The translations under genes and the position numbers were made by a program. DNA of 64,000 nucleotides from contig NZ_CP150901.1 of NCBI RefSeq assembly GCF_038050405.1, positions 3,410,001 through 3,474,000 of the forward strand, in the 5' to 3' direction. This stretch comes from Paraburkholderia sp. IMGN_8. Its GTDB lineage: Bacteria; Pseudomonadota; Gammaproteobacteria; Burkholderiales; Burkholderiaceae. Below are positions 36,451-45,076 of the stretch, piece by piece. Positions within the stretch are counted from its first letter, which is position 1, and each line of letters starts with the position of its first letter. The notes beneath the pieces were generated by a model that was not told the DNA's origin, did not search any database, and was given only the letters and a program-made list of their open reading frames with translations.

Positions 36451-37203
36451 TTATCGCGCTTCGATCACATGTTCCTGCGCGCGCGCAATTAGCCAGCTCT
36501 CGCGCAGCAGACGCTTCACTTCAGAGGCGACGTCCGCATCGAGCGTCGCCGGATACTTGGCTGTCACGGCGAAAATCTCGAAGCACGTGCGGTCCGCCGA
36601 CGGAAACGGCCCGAGCAGATCGCCCACCGCCGCGTTGAAAATCTTCGCCTCGATATCCGGCTTCAGCGAACCGCGCAACACCTTGCCGATCACACCGCCG
36701 GCTTCGCGCGTATCGGCGATCGAATGCTCGCGCGCCATGTCGGCGAAGCTGTCCGGATCGTCGTGCAGATAGGAAATCATTTCCTTCGCCTTGCCCTCGC
36801 TGTCGAGCACGATATGGCTCACCTCGATCGCGTCGAACTTCGGCGAATTCAGCGCGAAGTAGTCCTTGATCGCCGCCTCGTTGCCGACTACGTCGAGCAT
36901 CTTTTCCTGATACAGCCCGTCGGTGATGAACGCTTCGAATTCGTCGAGACTCACGTTGAGCACATCGAGGTACTGATTCATGTCCGTCGCGCGATGCAAA
37001 CCGCGCACGCGGCGGAATTGATCGGCGCGCTGCTGGATTTCGTCCGCTGTCACAACGATGCCCTGCTTCTTCGCCGCGTGCACCGTGAGCTTGTCGCGCA
37101 CGATCTGCTCGATCAGGCTCTCGAACTGGCCGGTCAATTTCAGAAGACGAATGAACTCGGCAACGTCCACGACTTCTTCATCGATTCGCACTATCGCGGT
37201 CAT
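36451..37203 (-). CDS. PpiC/SurA-like peptidyl-prolyl isomerase
   Basis: A 250-residue protein. An N-terminal helical SurA-like part (about 1-125, FESLIEQIVRDKLTVHAAKK) is followed by a parvulin-type domain with VSHIVLDSEGKA, SFADMAREHSIADTREAGG and the C-terminal LGPFPSADRTCFEIFAV. No signal peptide is visible, so it may act in the cytoplasm. Parvulin-like genes recur next to HlyD/ABC peptide exporters, where they may help fold or present cargo. The ATG giving MTAIVRIDEE has an AAAGGAG site, 37 bases after the HlyD stop. Confidence 0.85.
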   Translation of the reverse strand: MTAIVRIDEEVVDVAEFIRLLKLTGQFESLIEQIVRDKLTVHAAKKQGIVVTADEIQQRADQFRRVRGLHRATDMNQYLDVLNVSLDEFEAFITDGLYQEKMLDVVGNEAAIKDYFALNSPKFDAIEVSHIVLDSEGKAKEMISYLHDDPDSFADMAREHSIADTREAGGVIGKVLRGSLKPDIEAKIFNAAVGDLLGPFPSADRTCFEIFAVTAKYPATLDADVASEVKRLLRESWLIARAQEHVIEAR

Positions 37204-37240
37204 GTCATCCGCTCCTTTAATTGACGTGTGAGCTGCGTTA

Positions 37241-38614
37241 TCAGCCGGCAACCTGCCTGAACGGGTCCAGTCCGAGGTCGATCAGGCGCCGCTCGCGCAC
37301 CACGATCTCCGCGCTCGCGGTCATGCCATAGCGCAACGGGTAACGGGTGCCGGCGATCTGATAGGACTTGTCTTCGAGCATGACGCGGCCTTCGTACACC
37401 GGCTGCTTGTCCTGCGCGGAAGGTTTGGTCGCCGGCGAAATGTAGACAAGCGTGCCTTTGATCAATCCGTAACGCTGGTAGGGGAACGCACTGAACTTCA
37501 GCTTCACCGGCAAGCCCTCGTGCAGAAACGCACGATCGTGTTCGGCGATCTCGATCTTCAGCACGGGCTGCGCATCCTTCGGCGCGATGCCGCCGAGCGG
37601 CGCGTTCGCCTGGATCTTGTCGCCGCGTTGTGTCGAGGTGACATCGGTGACAACGCCTGAGACCGGCGCGAGAATCAGCAGGAAGTTGTCTTTGTCGATG
37701 TTCTCGAAGCGAATCCGCGCGGCGGCTTCGGCCACGAGGCGCGCGGTTTGCAATTGCAGGCGCACCTTGTCTTCCGCGTCGGTGATATCGCGTACCGCGG
37801 AGTCGTACTGGAGTTGCAGGTCGGTGGTCTGCTGCCCGCTGGTTTCGAGTTGCGCGTTGGCCAGCGCATATTCGTGGCTCAAGCGGAAATCCAGTTCTGC
37901 GAGTTTCGATTGCGCGACGCGGTAGGCGTTGTCCGCTTCCATCGCGGCGGTTCGTTTCTGCTCCACCTGAAGTTCGGCGATGCCGCCGCCGCCCGGCTGT
38001 GCGAACAGGCGCGAGTACCTGTCCAGTTCCTGGCGCGCTGCCTCGCGCGTGCGGCGGGCGTTGTCGAGCACGCTGCGCGCCTGGTCGAGTTCGGCTTTCT
38101 GCCCTTCGGCGAGCTTGGTCGTGCCCTCGGACACGCGGTTTTCGTGCTGACGCGCTTCCACTTCGATCTGCGCCTTCAGCGCGGCTGCCTTACGCTCCAT
38201 CAGCGCCTTCTTCTCGGGGAACTGCTTCCAGTCGCGCTCGGCGTCTTCGAGCTTGAGCTGCGCTTGCAGCGCGTTGCTGGCCGCTTCGATCGCGCCGCGT
38301 GCGTTAAGCCGCGCCAGCACGTCGCCCTTCTGCACCGGCTGCCCTTCGGCGATGTACAGATCGGCGAGTTCGCCGTCGATCGGCGCATAGATGCGGCGCA
38401 CTTCCGAGTCCGGCGACAAAGTCCCTTGCGCGCTGACGATCACATCCGCGCGGCCGACGAACGACCACAGCAGGCCGGCCACCACCAGCCCGGCCATCGC
38501 CCAGATCAGCGCGCGCGCGAGCCGCACCGGTTCGGCGGTCAGGATCGCGATGCCTTCGACGCTGTGGTCCTCCAGCGCCTCCGACAACGGTCTAGGGTGA
38601 CTGTCGCGCTTCAC
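37241..38614 (-). CDS. HlyD-family membrane fusion protein
   Basis: A 457-residue periplasmic adaptor. A cytoplasmic N terminus is followed by one membrane helix (about 32-52) and lipoyl half-motifs (RIYAPIDGELADLYIAEGQ and LAPVSGVVTDV). Between them lies a long coiled coil (110-300), and a beta-barrel region reaches the C-terminal MTASAEIVV. It bridges the exporter to an outer-membrane factor. The GTG start overlaps the FHA gene by 23 bases and has a GGAGG site. Length and layout fit peptide/toxin type I secretion. Confidence 0.93.
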   Translation of the reverse strand: MKRDSHPRPLSEALEDHSVEGIAILTAEPVRLARALIWAMAGLVVAGLLWSFVGRADVIVSAQGTLSPDSEVRRIYAPIDGELADLYIAEGQPVQKGDVLARLNARGAIEAASNALQAQLKLEDAERDWKQFPEKKALMERKAAALKAQIEVEARQHENRVSEGTTKLAEGQKAELDQARSVLDNARRTREAARQELDRYSRLFAQPGGGGIAELQVEQKRTAAMEADNAYRVAQSKLAELDFRLSHEYALANAQLETSGQQTTDLQLQYDSAVRDITDAEDKVRLQLQTARLVAEAAARIRFENIDKDNFLLILAPVSGVVTDVTSTQRGDKIQANAPLGGIAPKDAQPVLKIEIAEHDRAFLHEGLPVKLKFSAFPYQRYGLIKGTLVYISPATKPSAQDKQPVYEGRVMLEDKSYQIAGTRYPLRYGMTASAEIVVRERRLIDLGLDPFRQVAG

Positions 38615-41174
38615 TCTGCTCGCCTCCGATCAACGCCAGCTTCGCCTTCAACAACCCGGGATCCAGCACCATGCGCAGCTCGGTCAGCGAGCGGCGCTGC
38701 AAATTCGCTTCGGCTTCGATATCCGCGAGCAGCCGGTCGAAGTCGGCCGGATGATCCGCCTTCAACTGCGTATAGATGCGCATGCCCTGTTGCGCGGCAG
38801 CCTGCGCATCCGACAACAAACGCGCCTCGCTGCGGAAACCGGCCGAAATCCCCGCTTCGAGCCGTTGCGTGCCGCCGATCGAACCATTCGCGCGGTATTG
38901 CTTCCAGAGACTCTGCGCACGCAGCAACAGACCCTGCGCGCGGGCCAGCGCCTTGTCGTGCAAGGCCGACACGTCCTTCTGGATCGATTGCACGAACCAC
39001 GCATCCGCCGCCGGATCGAGGCTGGCGTAGAACGACAGCAGCCGTTCGTCGTAACCGTTGCCACTCCGGTTTTTTTGCAAGTCGGCGAATTGATCGAGCA
39101 GCGTTTTCTTGTGCGCCAGCTCCGCCGCGAGAACGTCGGACCACGGACCGGCGGGCATCGCCTGCAAACCGGCCAGCGCCTGCTGCGCGTCACCGCGCAG
39201 CCATGCCGCGGTCACGGCGTCATGACGCTGGATCACGTCCGCCGAAGGCAGGCGGCTCGCGGCCAGTTGCTGAAACTGCGCCTGAAACGGCGGCGTGCTG
39301 AAATGCGCGGTCTTCAGCAAAGACAGCAGCGGCGTCAGCTGGCGGCCGAGCGCGGCGTTCAGCACATTCGCGTATTGGCGCAAATCTTCGCGTAGCCGGT
39401 CGAGGCCCGCGAGACGCGGATAACGCTGCGCGTAATCGTCGAACACCGGCGGCAGTGCGTCGGGTTTGTCGCGCGCCAGTTCGGTGCGAATCGTCGCGTT
39501 GAGCCGGTCGATGGCAGCGAGGTACACCGAGTCGTCGCTTTCCAGTTTGCGCAGATGACTCAGCGCCTGCGCATACGGCTCCGCGAACAGGGGCACGTAT
39601 GACGCGATACGGTCGAGCGCGCGCTGGTGATTTTTTGCGTCGTCGTCCCAGCGTTGCAGCAAGCTGTGGATGGTAGCTTCGTCCGCGTACATCCGGATCG
39701 GCGCGTCCACGCCGCCCCGTCCGACCACGAAGCGCTCCAGATCGCCGACCCATTGCAATTCGCCGACCAGCGACGCGGCGTCCGCGTTGTTCGCGCTCAA
39801 CGATTTCATCTCCACGAGCAGCGTGTCCGCCTGTCCGAACTGCGCCTTTTGCAGCGCATTCAGCCAGCCGGGGACCTTCGCCTTCAGCAGCGCTTCGCTC
39901 GCCAGCGTCCTGACCTGCGCATCGGCGGGATGGCGCGTCAGATAGCCGTTCGCCACCGCGATCGCACTCGTGTAGTCGCCGCTCGCCAGTAAGTTTCTCA
40001 ATTCGCGCTCCGACGAACCCCGCATGTAGAGCGTCAGCGCCAGGGCCACCAGCACGGCGGCACCCGCGCCGCCCCACCACGCCACCCGCCGCACAGTCGT
40101 GCGGTCGCCGCCCGCGAAGGCCTTGCGGAGTTCGGCCGCCAGCAGACGCCGACGCTGCTGCCTGCCCTTCGCAGCGCCGGTGTGGCTGGCGCCGTTCGAC
40201 CCATGGGTACCGCTAGCGCCGTTGGTTCCGTTCGCCCCGCCGGTGGCCGTGTCGCGTTTCGCATGCGCCGCCGTGGCTTGCGCCGCCTCGTTGACCTCGT
40301 CTTCGCGTTGTAGTCCCGGGTCGACGCAAAAGATATCGAGGAACGAATGCGCGGCGGCAACGAACGTGGTCTTGTCGGTATCGGCAGCCTCGTCGATGGC
40401 GGGATTCAGAAATAGCTGGGTCACGGTCGGCTCGACTTCAGGGGCTTTTTTCAGCGTCACCCTGTAGACGAAGTGGTCGCCGCCAAATGCAACGAGGTCG
40501 CCGTCGGCAAGCGGCAGCGCCGATTCGTCGAGCCGTTTTCCACCGACAAATGTGCCGTTGGTGCTGCCGAGATCCTCTACGTATAGCTCGCCGCCCCTTA
40601 GAAAGATGTGCGCGTGCCGCCGCGAGATGTAGTTGACCTGATGCGGATAGCGATCCTTGTAGCGCGAGAAGATTTCGTCCGTTTTGCTGACGAGAAACGG
40701 GAACGCCTGCACGTCGATCGGCTGAAGTCCGAGATCGTCGCGCTGCGGCACCAGCAGCAAGCCAGGCGCCGGCGCGGCGCTGGCGGCGGCCACGATACGC
40801 GCGCGCGGCTCGATGCCGACGCGGTAGCAAAGCTCGCCGCCGAAGCACAATTCGTCGCCGGCACGCACGCGGGCAGGGGTCTTTTGCACCGCGATGCCGT
40901 TAACCGTGGTGCCGTTCTTACTGCCGAGGTCGGCGACATAGACGGCGCCGTGCTCCGTGAAAATCCGCGCATGCCGGCGCGACAGACGCGTGATCCGCTC
41001 AGCCGGGTAATCGGTAAACGGCGCCTCGCTGCGCCCGATTGCGAACAGGTTGTCGACGATCCGGATCGCGTCGAGCGCGGGACGCTGCGCGGACACAACC
41101 GGTGACAGCACCACGTCGAACGCGGCGTCCAGGGTCGTGCGCACCTCGGCAATCGGAGCTTCGCCGGCGTTCAT
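38592..41174 (-). CDS. Membrane protein with two FHA domains
   Basis: An 860-residue protein. Two forkhead-associated domains (about 35-115 and 160-255) each keep the phosphothreonine-binding core: ITRLSRRHARI with LGSKNGTTVNG, and YISRRHAHIFL with LGSTNGTFVGG. A Gly/Ser/Asn-rich linker, one transmembrane helix (about 372-392) and a ~460-residue helical C-terminal part follow. FHA proteins link Hanks kinases to secretion machines (Fha1 in type VI). First gene of the FHA-HlyD-PpiC-exporter-activator operon, it probably connects exporter activity to threonine phosphorylation. Confidence 0.92.
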   Translation of the reverse strand: MNAGEAPIAEVRTTLDAAFDVVLSPVVSAQRPALDAIRIVDNLFAIGRSEAPFTDYPAERITRLSRRHARIFTEHGAVYVADLGSKNGTTVNGIAVQKTPARVRAGDELCFGGELCYRVGIEPRARIVAAASAAPAPGLLLVPQRDDLGLQPIDVQAFPFLVSKTDEIFSRYKDRYPHQVNYISRRHAHIFLRGGELYVEDLGSTNGTFVGGKRLDESALPLADGDLVAFGGDHFVYRVTLKKAPEVEPTVTQLFLNPAIDEAADTDKTTFVAAAHSFLDIFCVDPGLQREDEVNEAAQATAAHAKRDTATGGANGTNGASGTHGSNGASHTGAAKGRQQRRRLLAAELRKAFAGGDRTTVRRVAWWGGAGAAVLVALALTLYMRGSSERELRNLLASGDYTSAIAVANGYLTRHPADAQVRTLASEALLKAKVPGWLNALQKAQFGQADTLLVEMKSLSANNADAASLVGELQWVGDLERFVVGRGGVDAPIRMYADEATIHSLLQRWDDDAKNHQRALDRIASYVPLFAEPYAQALSHLRKLESDDSVYLAAIDRLNATIRTELARDKPDALPPVFDDYAQRYPRLAGLDRLREDLRQYANVLNAALGRQLTPLLSLLKTAHFSTPPFQAQFQQLAASRLPSADVIQRHDAVTAAWLRGDAQQALAGLQAMPAGPWSDVLAAELAHKKTLLDQFADLQKNRSGNGYDERLLSFYASLDPAADAWFVQSIQKDVSALHDKALARAQGLLLRAQSLWKQYRANGSIGGTQRLEAGISAGFRSEARLLSDAQAAAQQGMRIYTQLKADHPADFDRLLADIEAEANLQRRSLTELRMVLDPGLLKAKLALIGGEQSEARQSP

Positions 41175-41370
41175 TTTGTCTGGATCACTAAGCGTTTACC
41201 CGCCGCGGCGAGAACGCAATGTAAATGGAGGAATCGGACGACGGCGGCGGATAGATATTGTTCGAACGGGCCGCTCAAACGTCGGCCCTTTAACGATTTT
41301 AAGTCACACATGGCGGGTGTCAATTTTCAGATCGTCGGTAGTAGAGGCAATAAGCGGGCAATAAACGCGC

Positions 41371-41403
41371 GACGTGCAGCCTGAATTCCACACGCTGCAC
41401 GTC
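41371..41403. repeat. 10-bp inverted repeat in the FHA upstream region
   Basis: Perfect arms GACGTGCAGC and GCTGCACGTC separated by 13 bases, 38 bases past the end of the outer-membrane gene and ~200 bases before the FHA start. No T-run follows. It overlaps a weak -24/-12-like match on the minus strand (GG at 41388-41389, GC at 41376-41377). The rest of the 266-base gap shows no gene. Confidence 0.7.
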
Positions 41404-41440
41404 ACGCCGCGGATTAGCTCAGTGTTCATTTACTTGCGCC

Positions 41441-42946
41441 TTATTTGTCCTTGGCTTGCGCTTGCACGTCGACGCTCGGCCAGCCGCCGCCCAACGCTTT
41501 ATAGAGCAGCACCGTGTCGGACAGAATCAACTGATGGTTCGCGAGCAGCGCCTGCTGCGCTTCCAGAAGCGTCCGTTCGGTTTCGAAAACTTCGAGCTGC
41601 GACACCACACCGAGACGCAGTTGCGCCTGGATCTGGTCGGCGACGATTTGCAGGCGCGACACCTGCTCCTTCAATTGCACGCGTTGCTCCTTGTGCGAAT
41701 TCAGATTGACCAGCGCGTTTTCCACTTCCTCGAACGCGCCCATCACGGCGACGCGATACTGCTGTTCGGCCACCGTCGATTGGGCCTGCGTGACCTTCAC
41801 ATGGGCTCGCACGCCGGGATCGAGCAGCGGAATGTTGATACTCGGCATGAAACCGAACGTGAACGATTTCAGCAGGTCGGTCAGCGCGAAACTGGCGGTG
41901 CCGCCGTGACCGGTCAGACTGATGGTCGGCAGTTGCGCGAGCTTGGCTTGGCCGACGAGATCGTAGGATTCCAGCACTCTGAATTCGGCGGCCACCACGT
42001 CGGGGCGCCGCGCGAGCAGTTGCGCCGGCAAACCGTCGGGCACGGAAGGCAGTTGCACGCGTTGCTGCAAATGCCCTTTAGGCAGCTGGAATTCGCCGGC
42101 CGGCACGCCGAGCAGCGTGCATAGCGCGTTGTTCGCGAGATCGCGCGAGCGGCGCAGTTCGAGCAACTGGTTCGTCAAGCGGTTGATCTCGGCTTGCTGA
42201 CGCAACACCTGGGTCTGCGGTATGAGACCGTTGCGGCTCTGGCCGTCGTAGATCGTGAGAATCTGCTTGTTCGTGACGAGCGTTTTCTGCTGCTGGTCGA
42301 TCTGGTCGTCGAATTGCAGGATCTGGAAATAGGTGCTCGATACGTTCGAGACCAGTTCCAGATAGCCGGCTCGCCAATCCGCCTCGGTCGCATGGAACTC
42401 GGCCTTTTGCGCCTGCACGCCCTTCTCCACTTTGCCCCAGATGTCGATGTCCCAGTTCACCTGGGTGGCGACGTTGTACTGTTTGGAGAAAGTCTGGCGT
42501 GTGGTCTTTTCGAAATCGGCGCCTGCGCCGAGATCCATGGTCGGCAATGCGCCTGCTTTCGCCTCGCCGATCTGCGTGCCGGCGACGTCGATACGCGCGG
42601 CCAGCACCTTGATGTCGAAGTTGCCCGCAATCGCTCTCGCGATCAGCGTGTCCAGATAGGGATCGTGGAAGCCTTTCCACCAGTCGGGTTCGATGGTCGC
42701 GGCCGCCAACACCGGCGAGCCCTTCTGATCCGACCATGACGCCTTGGCCGGTGTGTCGGGCCGCTTGTAATCGGGCATGCTGACGTCGACACACGCGCAC
42801 AGCAGCAGTGCGCACGAAGCCGCGGCGCCGAGTCCTCGTATCGCCGCGGCAACGCGCTTCGCACCCGACGGCTGAAATGCCGCGCCGCACTGCGCCAATG
42901 AATTGCAAAAGCGCTGACGGACCGATGAATCAAGCAACGCTGACAC
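41441..42946 (-). CDS. NodT-family outer-membrane efflux lipoprotein (TolC-like)
   Basis: A 501-residue outer-membrane factor. The N terminus has a lipobox-like LLLCACV (Cys near residue 51) after an unusually long leader, so the true start may be further in. Two repeats of the TolC/OEP family follow, including EPDWWKGFHDPYLDTLIARA and NNALCTLLGVPAG. It would complete a type I channel with the HlyD adaptor and C39 exporter. It lies upstream of the FHA operon in the same direction, 266 bases away. Confidence 0.92.
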   Translation of the reverse strand: MSALLDSSVRQRFCNSLAQCGAAFQPSGAKRVAAAIRGLGAAASCALLLCACVDVSMPDYKRPDTPAKASWSDQKGSPVLAAATIEPDWWKGFHDPYLDTLIARAIAGNFDIKVLAARIDVAGTQIGEAKAGALPTMDLGAGADFEKTTRQTFSKQYNVATQVNWDIDIWGKVEKGVQAQKAEFHATEADWRAGYLELVSNVSSTYFQILQFDDQIDQQQKTLVTNKQILTIYDGQSRNGLIPQTQVLRQQAEINRLTNQLLELRRSRDLANNALCTLLGVPAGEFQLPKGHLQQRVQLPSVPDGLPAQLLARRPDVVAAEFRVLESYDLVGQAKLAQLPTISLTGHGGTASFALTDLLKSFTFGFMPSINIPLLDPGVRAHVKVTQAQSTVAEQQYRVAVMGAFEEVENALVNLNSHKEQRVQLKEQVSRLQIVADQIQAQLRLGVVSQLEVFETERTLLEAQQALLANHQLILSDTVLLYKALGGGWPSVDVQAQAKDK

Positions 42947-43129
42947 GATTTTCTCCGATGACGCCGGCTGCGCTGCACGAGGAGAACGCGCTCTTCAAGT
43001 AAAGCATGTCCTGCCCGGCTTCACCATCGAAGCGGTGCAAGAAAGTTGGCGCGGGGATCGTACGGTGCGGGGGTCGTGTGAAAAGAACGATTGAAGGCGA
43101 AATTTTTTGACGAACCGCTGTTGCGCGGC

Positions 43130-43155
43130 CCGCGGAGGCCGGCTAGCCTCCGCGG
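43130..43155 (-). terminator. Terminator-like hairpin after peptide gene 2
   Basis: Perfect 10-bp arms (CCGCGGAGGC / GCCTCCGCGG) with a 6-base loop, 13 bases past the stop codon of the peptide gene. An A/T-rich tract follows about 25 bases further on, so it is not a textbook intrinsic terminator. Confidence 0.6.
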
Positions 43156-43168
43156 CGGCCTGCGCCGA

Positions 43169-43453
43169 TCAGGCGATGTAGATGTTGTTGCTGTTGCTCA
43201 CATGTGGGTTGATCGTGGTGGTGGTGCCAACATCGAACGCTGCGTTGTTGCCGTTCGCGTTCTGAATGTTCATCGTCGTGTTGATCAGTTGGGTGGCGTC
43301 GACCCTCTTGCTGTTGTCCGGTGCATACACCGGCGCGAAGCTGAAGTACCACGACGGCGGATAGTCGTAGCCGAAACCACCGCGCACGGCACGCATGACC
43401 TTGCTGTCGAGTTGTTCGGTGATGGACAGGTCTTTGATCGTCAGCGTGTTCAT
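43169..43453 (-). CDS. Double-glycine-leader peptide 2 (exported peptide precursor)
   Basis: A 94-residue precursor with the same 26-residue leader pattern (MNTLTIKDLS to AVRGG). The 68-residue core begins FGYDYPPSWYFSFAPVY, aromatic-rich like peptide 1, and ends in an Asn/Thr-rich stretch (NPHVSNSNNIYIA); the two cores look homologous. The ATG has a CAGGAGAT site, and a -24/-12 promoter lies about 66 bases upstream of it in transcript terms. The peptide should be cut after GG and exported by the local ABC system. Confidence 0.8.
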   Translation of the reverse strand: MNTLTIKDLSITEQLDSKVMRAVRGGFGYDYPPSWYFSFAPVYAPDNSKRVDATQLINTTMNIQNANGNNAAFDVGTTTTINPHVSNSNNIYIA

Positions 43454-43528
43454 GGTAGATCTCCTGGAAGGGGAACAGCACAGTCTTGCGGTTGGGTTCG
43501 AACAACTTGTCTGCTCGACCGTCACTCA

Positions 43529-43545
43529 CGCATGGGCTGTGCCAG
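43529..43545 (-). promoter_or_regulatory. Sigma-54 (-24/-12) promoter of peptide gene 2
   Basis: On the minus strand CTGGCACAGCCCATGCG, a full TGGCAC -24 box and TGC -12 box with exact GG-N10-GC spacing. The implied leader of ~66 bases is similar to that of peptide gene 1 (~53). Confidence 0.75.
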
Positions 43546-43546
43546 T

Positions 43547-43570
43547 TTTGGTTTCCGATCCTAAGAAAAT
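43547..43570 (-). promoter_or_regulatory. Shared upstream element, copy 2
   Basis: Eighteen of 24 bases match the element at 30519-30542, including TTTC-N9-GAAA. It sits directly beside the -24 box of peptide gene 2. The similarity continues about 25 bases outward, more weakly. Confidence 0.5.
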
Positions 43571-43744
43571 TGCAGAAAGGCCATAGATAAAGGGCTGGCG
43601 GGATACGGTCCCGCTAAGTGCATCGAGATGGCGGTAAAGCGCCGAGCGGGAAATGGTGGATCGCAACCAACAACACGCGCGGCCGTGTTGGCCGGAACGA
43701 GACACTGTGGACGCCACGCCGCGCGGCGATGCCTACGCGCAGCG

Positions 43745-44179
43745 TTACCGCGCGATGACCGTGATCTTCTTCGAGTAAACCGGGGGATTGTGCGGGATAT
43801 GCATGGCGTCGCCCATCAGCAACTGCAAGGTGTGCTTGCCGGGCGCCAGTTGAATCATCGTTTCCGTTTCGCCCGCGCCGAAATGCAGATGGTTGCGGTC
43901 GGATGGAATTTCCTGGTCCATCGGCGGCAGGTCGGTGTCGATCAGAAGGTGGTGGTGTCCGGTGTTCGGATACTTGACGCCTTTGGGCGCCACGCCCATG
44001 AAGCGCAAGCCGAACCACACGCGAAAAGGCTTGTTGGCGGGCACCACCTGACCGTCGTTCGGATACCCGATATATGCATGCGCGCCGGCCGGCGCAGGCG
44101 TCGTGCCGCCCAGGACGAGGTTCGGCGAGGTCAGTGCAGCCAGTGTCACAAGCGCCGCGATCGCGATGTTCCTGTACAT
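43745..44179 (-). CDS. Exported DUF4399 protein (1)
   Basis: A 144-residue periplasmic protein. The signal peptide (1-24) is followed by a single DUF4399 domain with VWFGLRFMGVAPKG, NTGHHHLLIDTDLPP, HLHFGAGETET and HTLQLLMGDAMHIPH. The His clusters hint at metal binding, but the family has no known function. A GGAGAG site precedes the ATG. It lies 53 bases after its paralogue, so the two form a pair. Confidence 0.9.
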   Translation of the reverse strand: MYRNIAIAALVTLAALTSPNLVLGGTTPAPAGAHAYIGYPNDGQVVPANKPFRVWFGLRFMGVAPKGVKYPNTGHHHLLIDTDLPPMDQEIPSDRNHLHFGAGETETMIQLAPGKHTLQLLMGDAMHIPHNPPVYSKKITVIAR

Positions 44180-44232
44180 GAAAGGCTCTCCGTCCTGACG
44201 GACCCGCGTTGAATCAACGGGTCGCGCGAATC

Positions 44233-44718
44233 TTATTGCACGTTGATGGTGATCTTCTTCGAATACACGGGCGGCACGTGCGGCACGTGGTTGTGGTCGC
44301 CGAGAAGGAGCTGCAGCGTGTGCTTACCCGGCGGCAACTCGAGGCGCGCGTCCGTCTCGCCCGCGCCGAAGTGCAGGTGATTGCGGTCCGACGGGATTTC
44401 CTGGTCGAGCGGCGGCAGATCGGTGTCGATCAGCAGATGATGGTGACCGGTGTTGGGAAAAACAACGCCCTTCGGACACACGCCCATGTTGCGCAGCCCC
44501 ATGCGCACCCACAGCTTGCCGCCGTGAATCACCGCGCCGTCCGGCGGCCAGATGATGTACTCCTCGGCGCCCGGCACGGATGCGGTTTGCTCGGCGAGCG
44601 CGGATCCGGACAGCGCCGCGATGCCGAGCAGGGTGAAAAGCGCGGTGCGGAGAACGGAAGACCGCGCGCGCACCCGATGCCGTGTGTTGAGCACGCCCGG
44701 TGTGAAGGTTATTCGCAT
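44233..44718 (-). CDS. Exported DUF4399 protein (2)
   Basis: A 161-residue paralogue of the next gene. The N-terminal signal (to about residue 42, SGSALAEQ) precedes a DUF4399 domain with NTGHHHLLIDTDLPPLDQE and HTLQLLLGDHNHVPH. The start at ATG 44718 fits a GGGAG site that lies inside a stem-loop (44722-44740). Function is unknown; it is predicted to be periplasmic. Confidence 0.88.
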   Translation of the reverse strand: MRITFTPGVLNTRHRVRARSSVLRTALFTLLGIAALSGSALAEQTASVPGAEEYIIWPPDGAVIHGGKLWVRMGLRNMGVCPKGVVFPNTGHHHLLIDTDLPPLDQEIPSDRNHLHFGAGETDARLELPPGKHTLQLLLGDHNHVPHVPPVYSKKITINVQ

Positions 44719-44721
44719 TGC

Positions 44722-44740
44722 CCACTCTCCCAAAGAGTGG
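44722..44740 (-). promoter_or_regulatory. Stem-loop masking the ribosome site of DUF4399 gene 2
   Basis: Perfect 7-bp stem (CCACTCT / AGAGTGG) with a 5-base loop just before the ATG at 44718. The GGGAG ribosome site is split between loop and stem, so translation could depend on melting or a binding factor. Confidence 0.5.
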
Positions 44741-45076
44741 CCCGGGCGCCTTTGTTGCACGAGACGCGGGCCGCGCGCTCCGGCTGGTTTTGCGGGCGCA
44801 CGCGTGGTCGGACGGCCGCGGCATGCAAAGGCCGTGCTGCGTTACTTGGTGATTTAGCTTAGGACGTAACTTGCCAAAAAGAAACGACACGCTCGTTAAC
44901 CTTATGACGACACACGGACGGTTGTGACCCGCAAATCGCGTGCTATCGTTATTTATAGCTTGTCGATGAATGGCCGACAGCAGCGTTGATGCCCCGTGTG
45001 ATGCGCTTCAACAGCCGCTGCCGGCGTCGCGGTCGTCGAATACCTATGTTCTGTCCGGAACAAACAGGATTTGAAT

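Noticed and set aside
36359..36772. Plus-strand frame with repeated Arg-Trp
   Set aside because: The RW repeat is only the translation of the GGCGTT hexamer tract; the rest is antisense to the PpiC-like gene.
37748..39301. Open frame of 517 codons on the plus strand
   Set aside because: Antisense to the HlyD and FHA genes, which carry clear domains and overlapping starts; no coding features of its own.
41376..41389. A -24/-12-like match upstream of the FHA operon
   Set aside because: Spacing is right but both boxes are poor (GG followed by AATT, and CTGC). It also overlaps an inverted repeat, so I do not call it a promoter.
43526..43717. Short minus-strand frame upstream of peptide gene 2
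   Set aside because: Its C-terminal part resembles a frame upstream of peptide gene 1, but neither has a start signal. The similarity is better explained as a shared regulatory element, which is reported separately.
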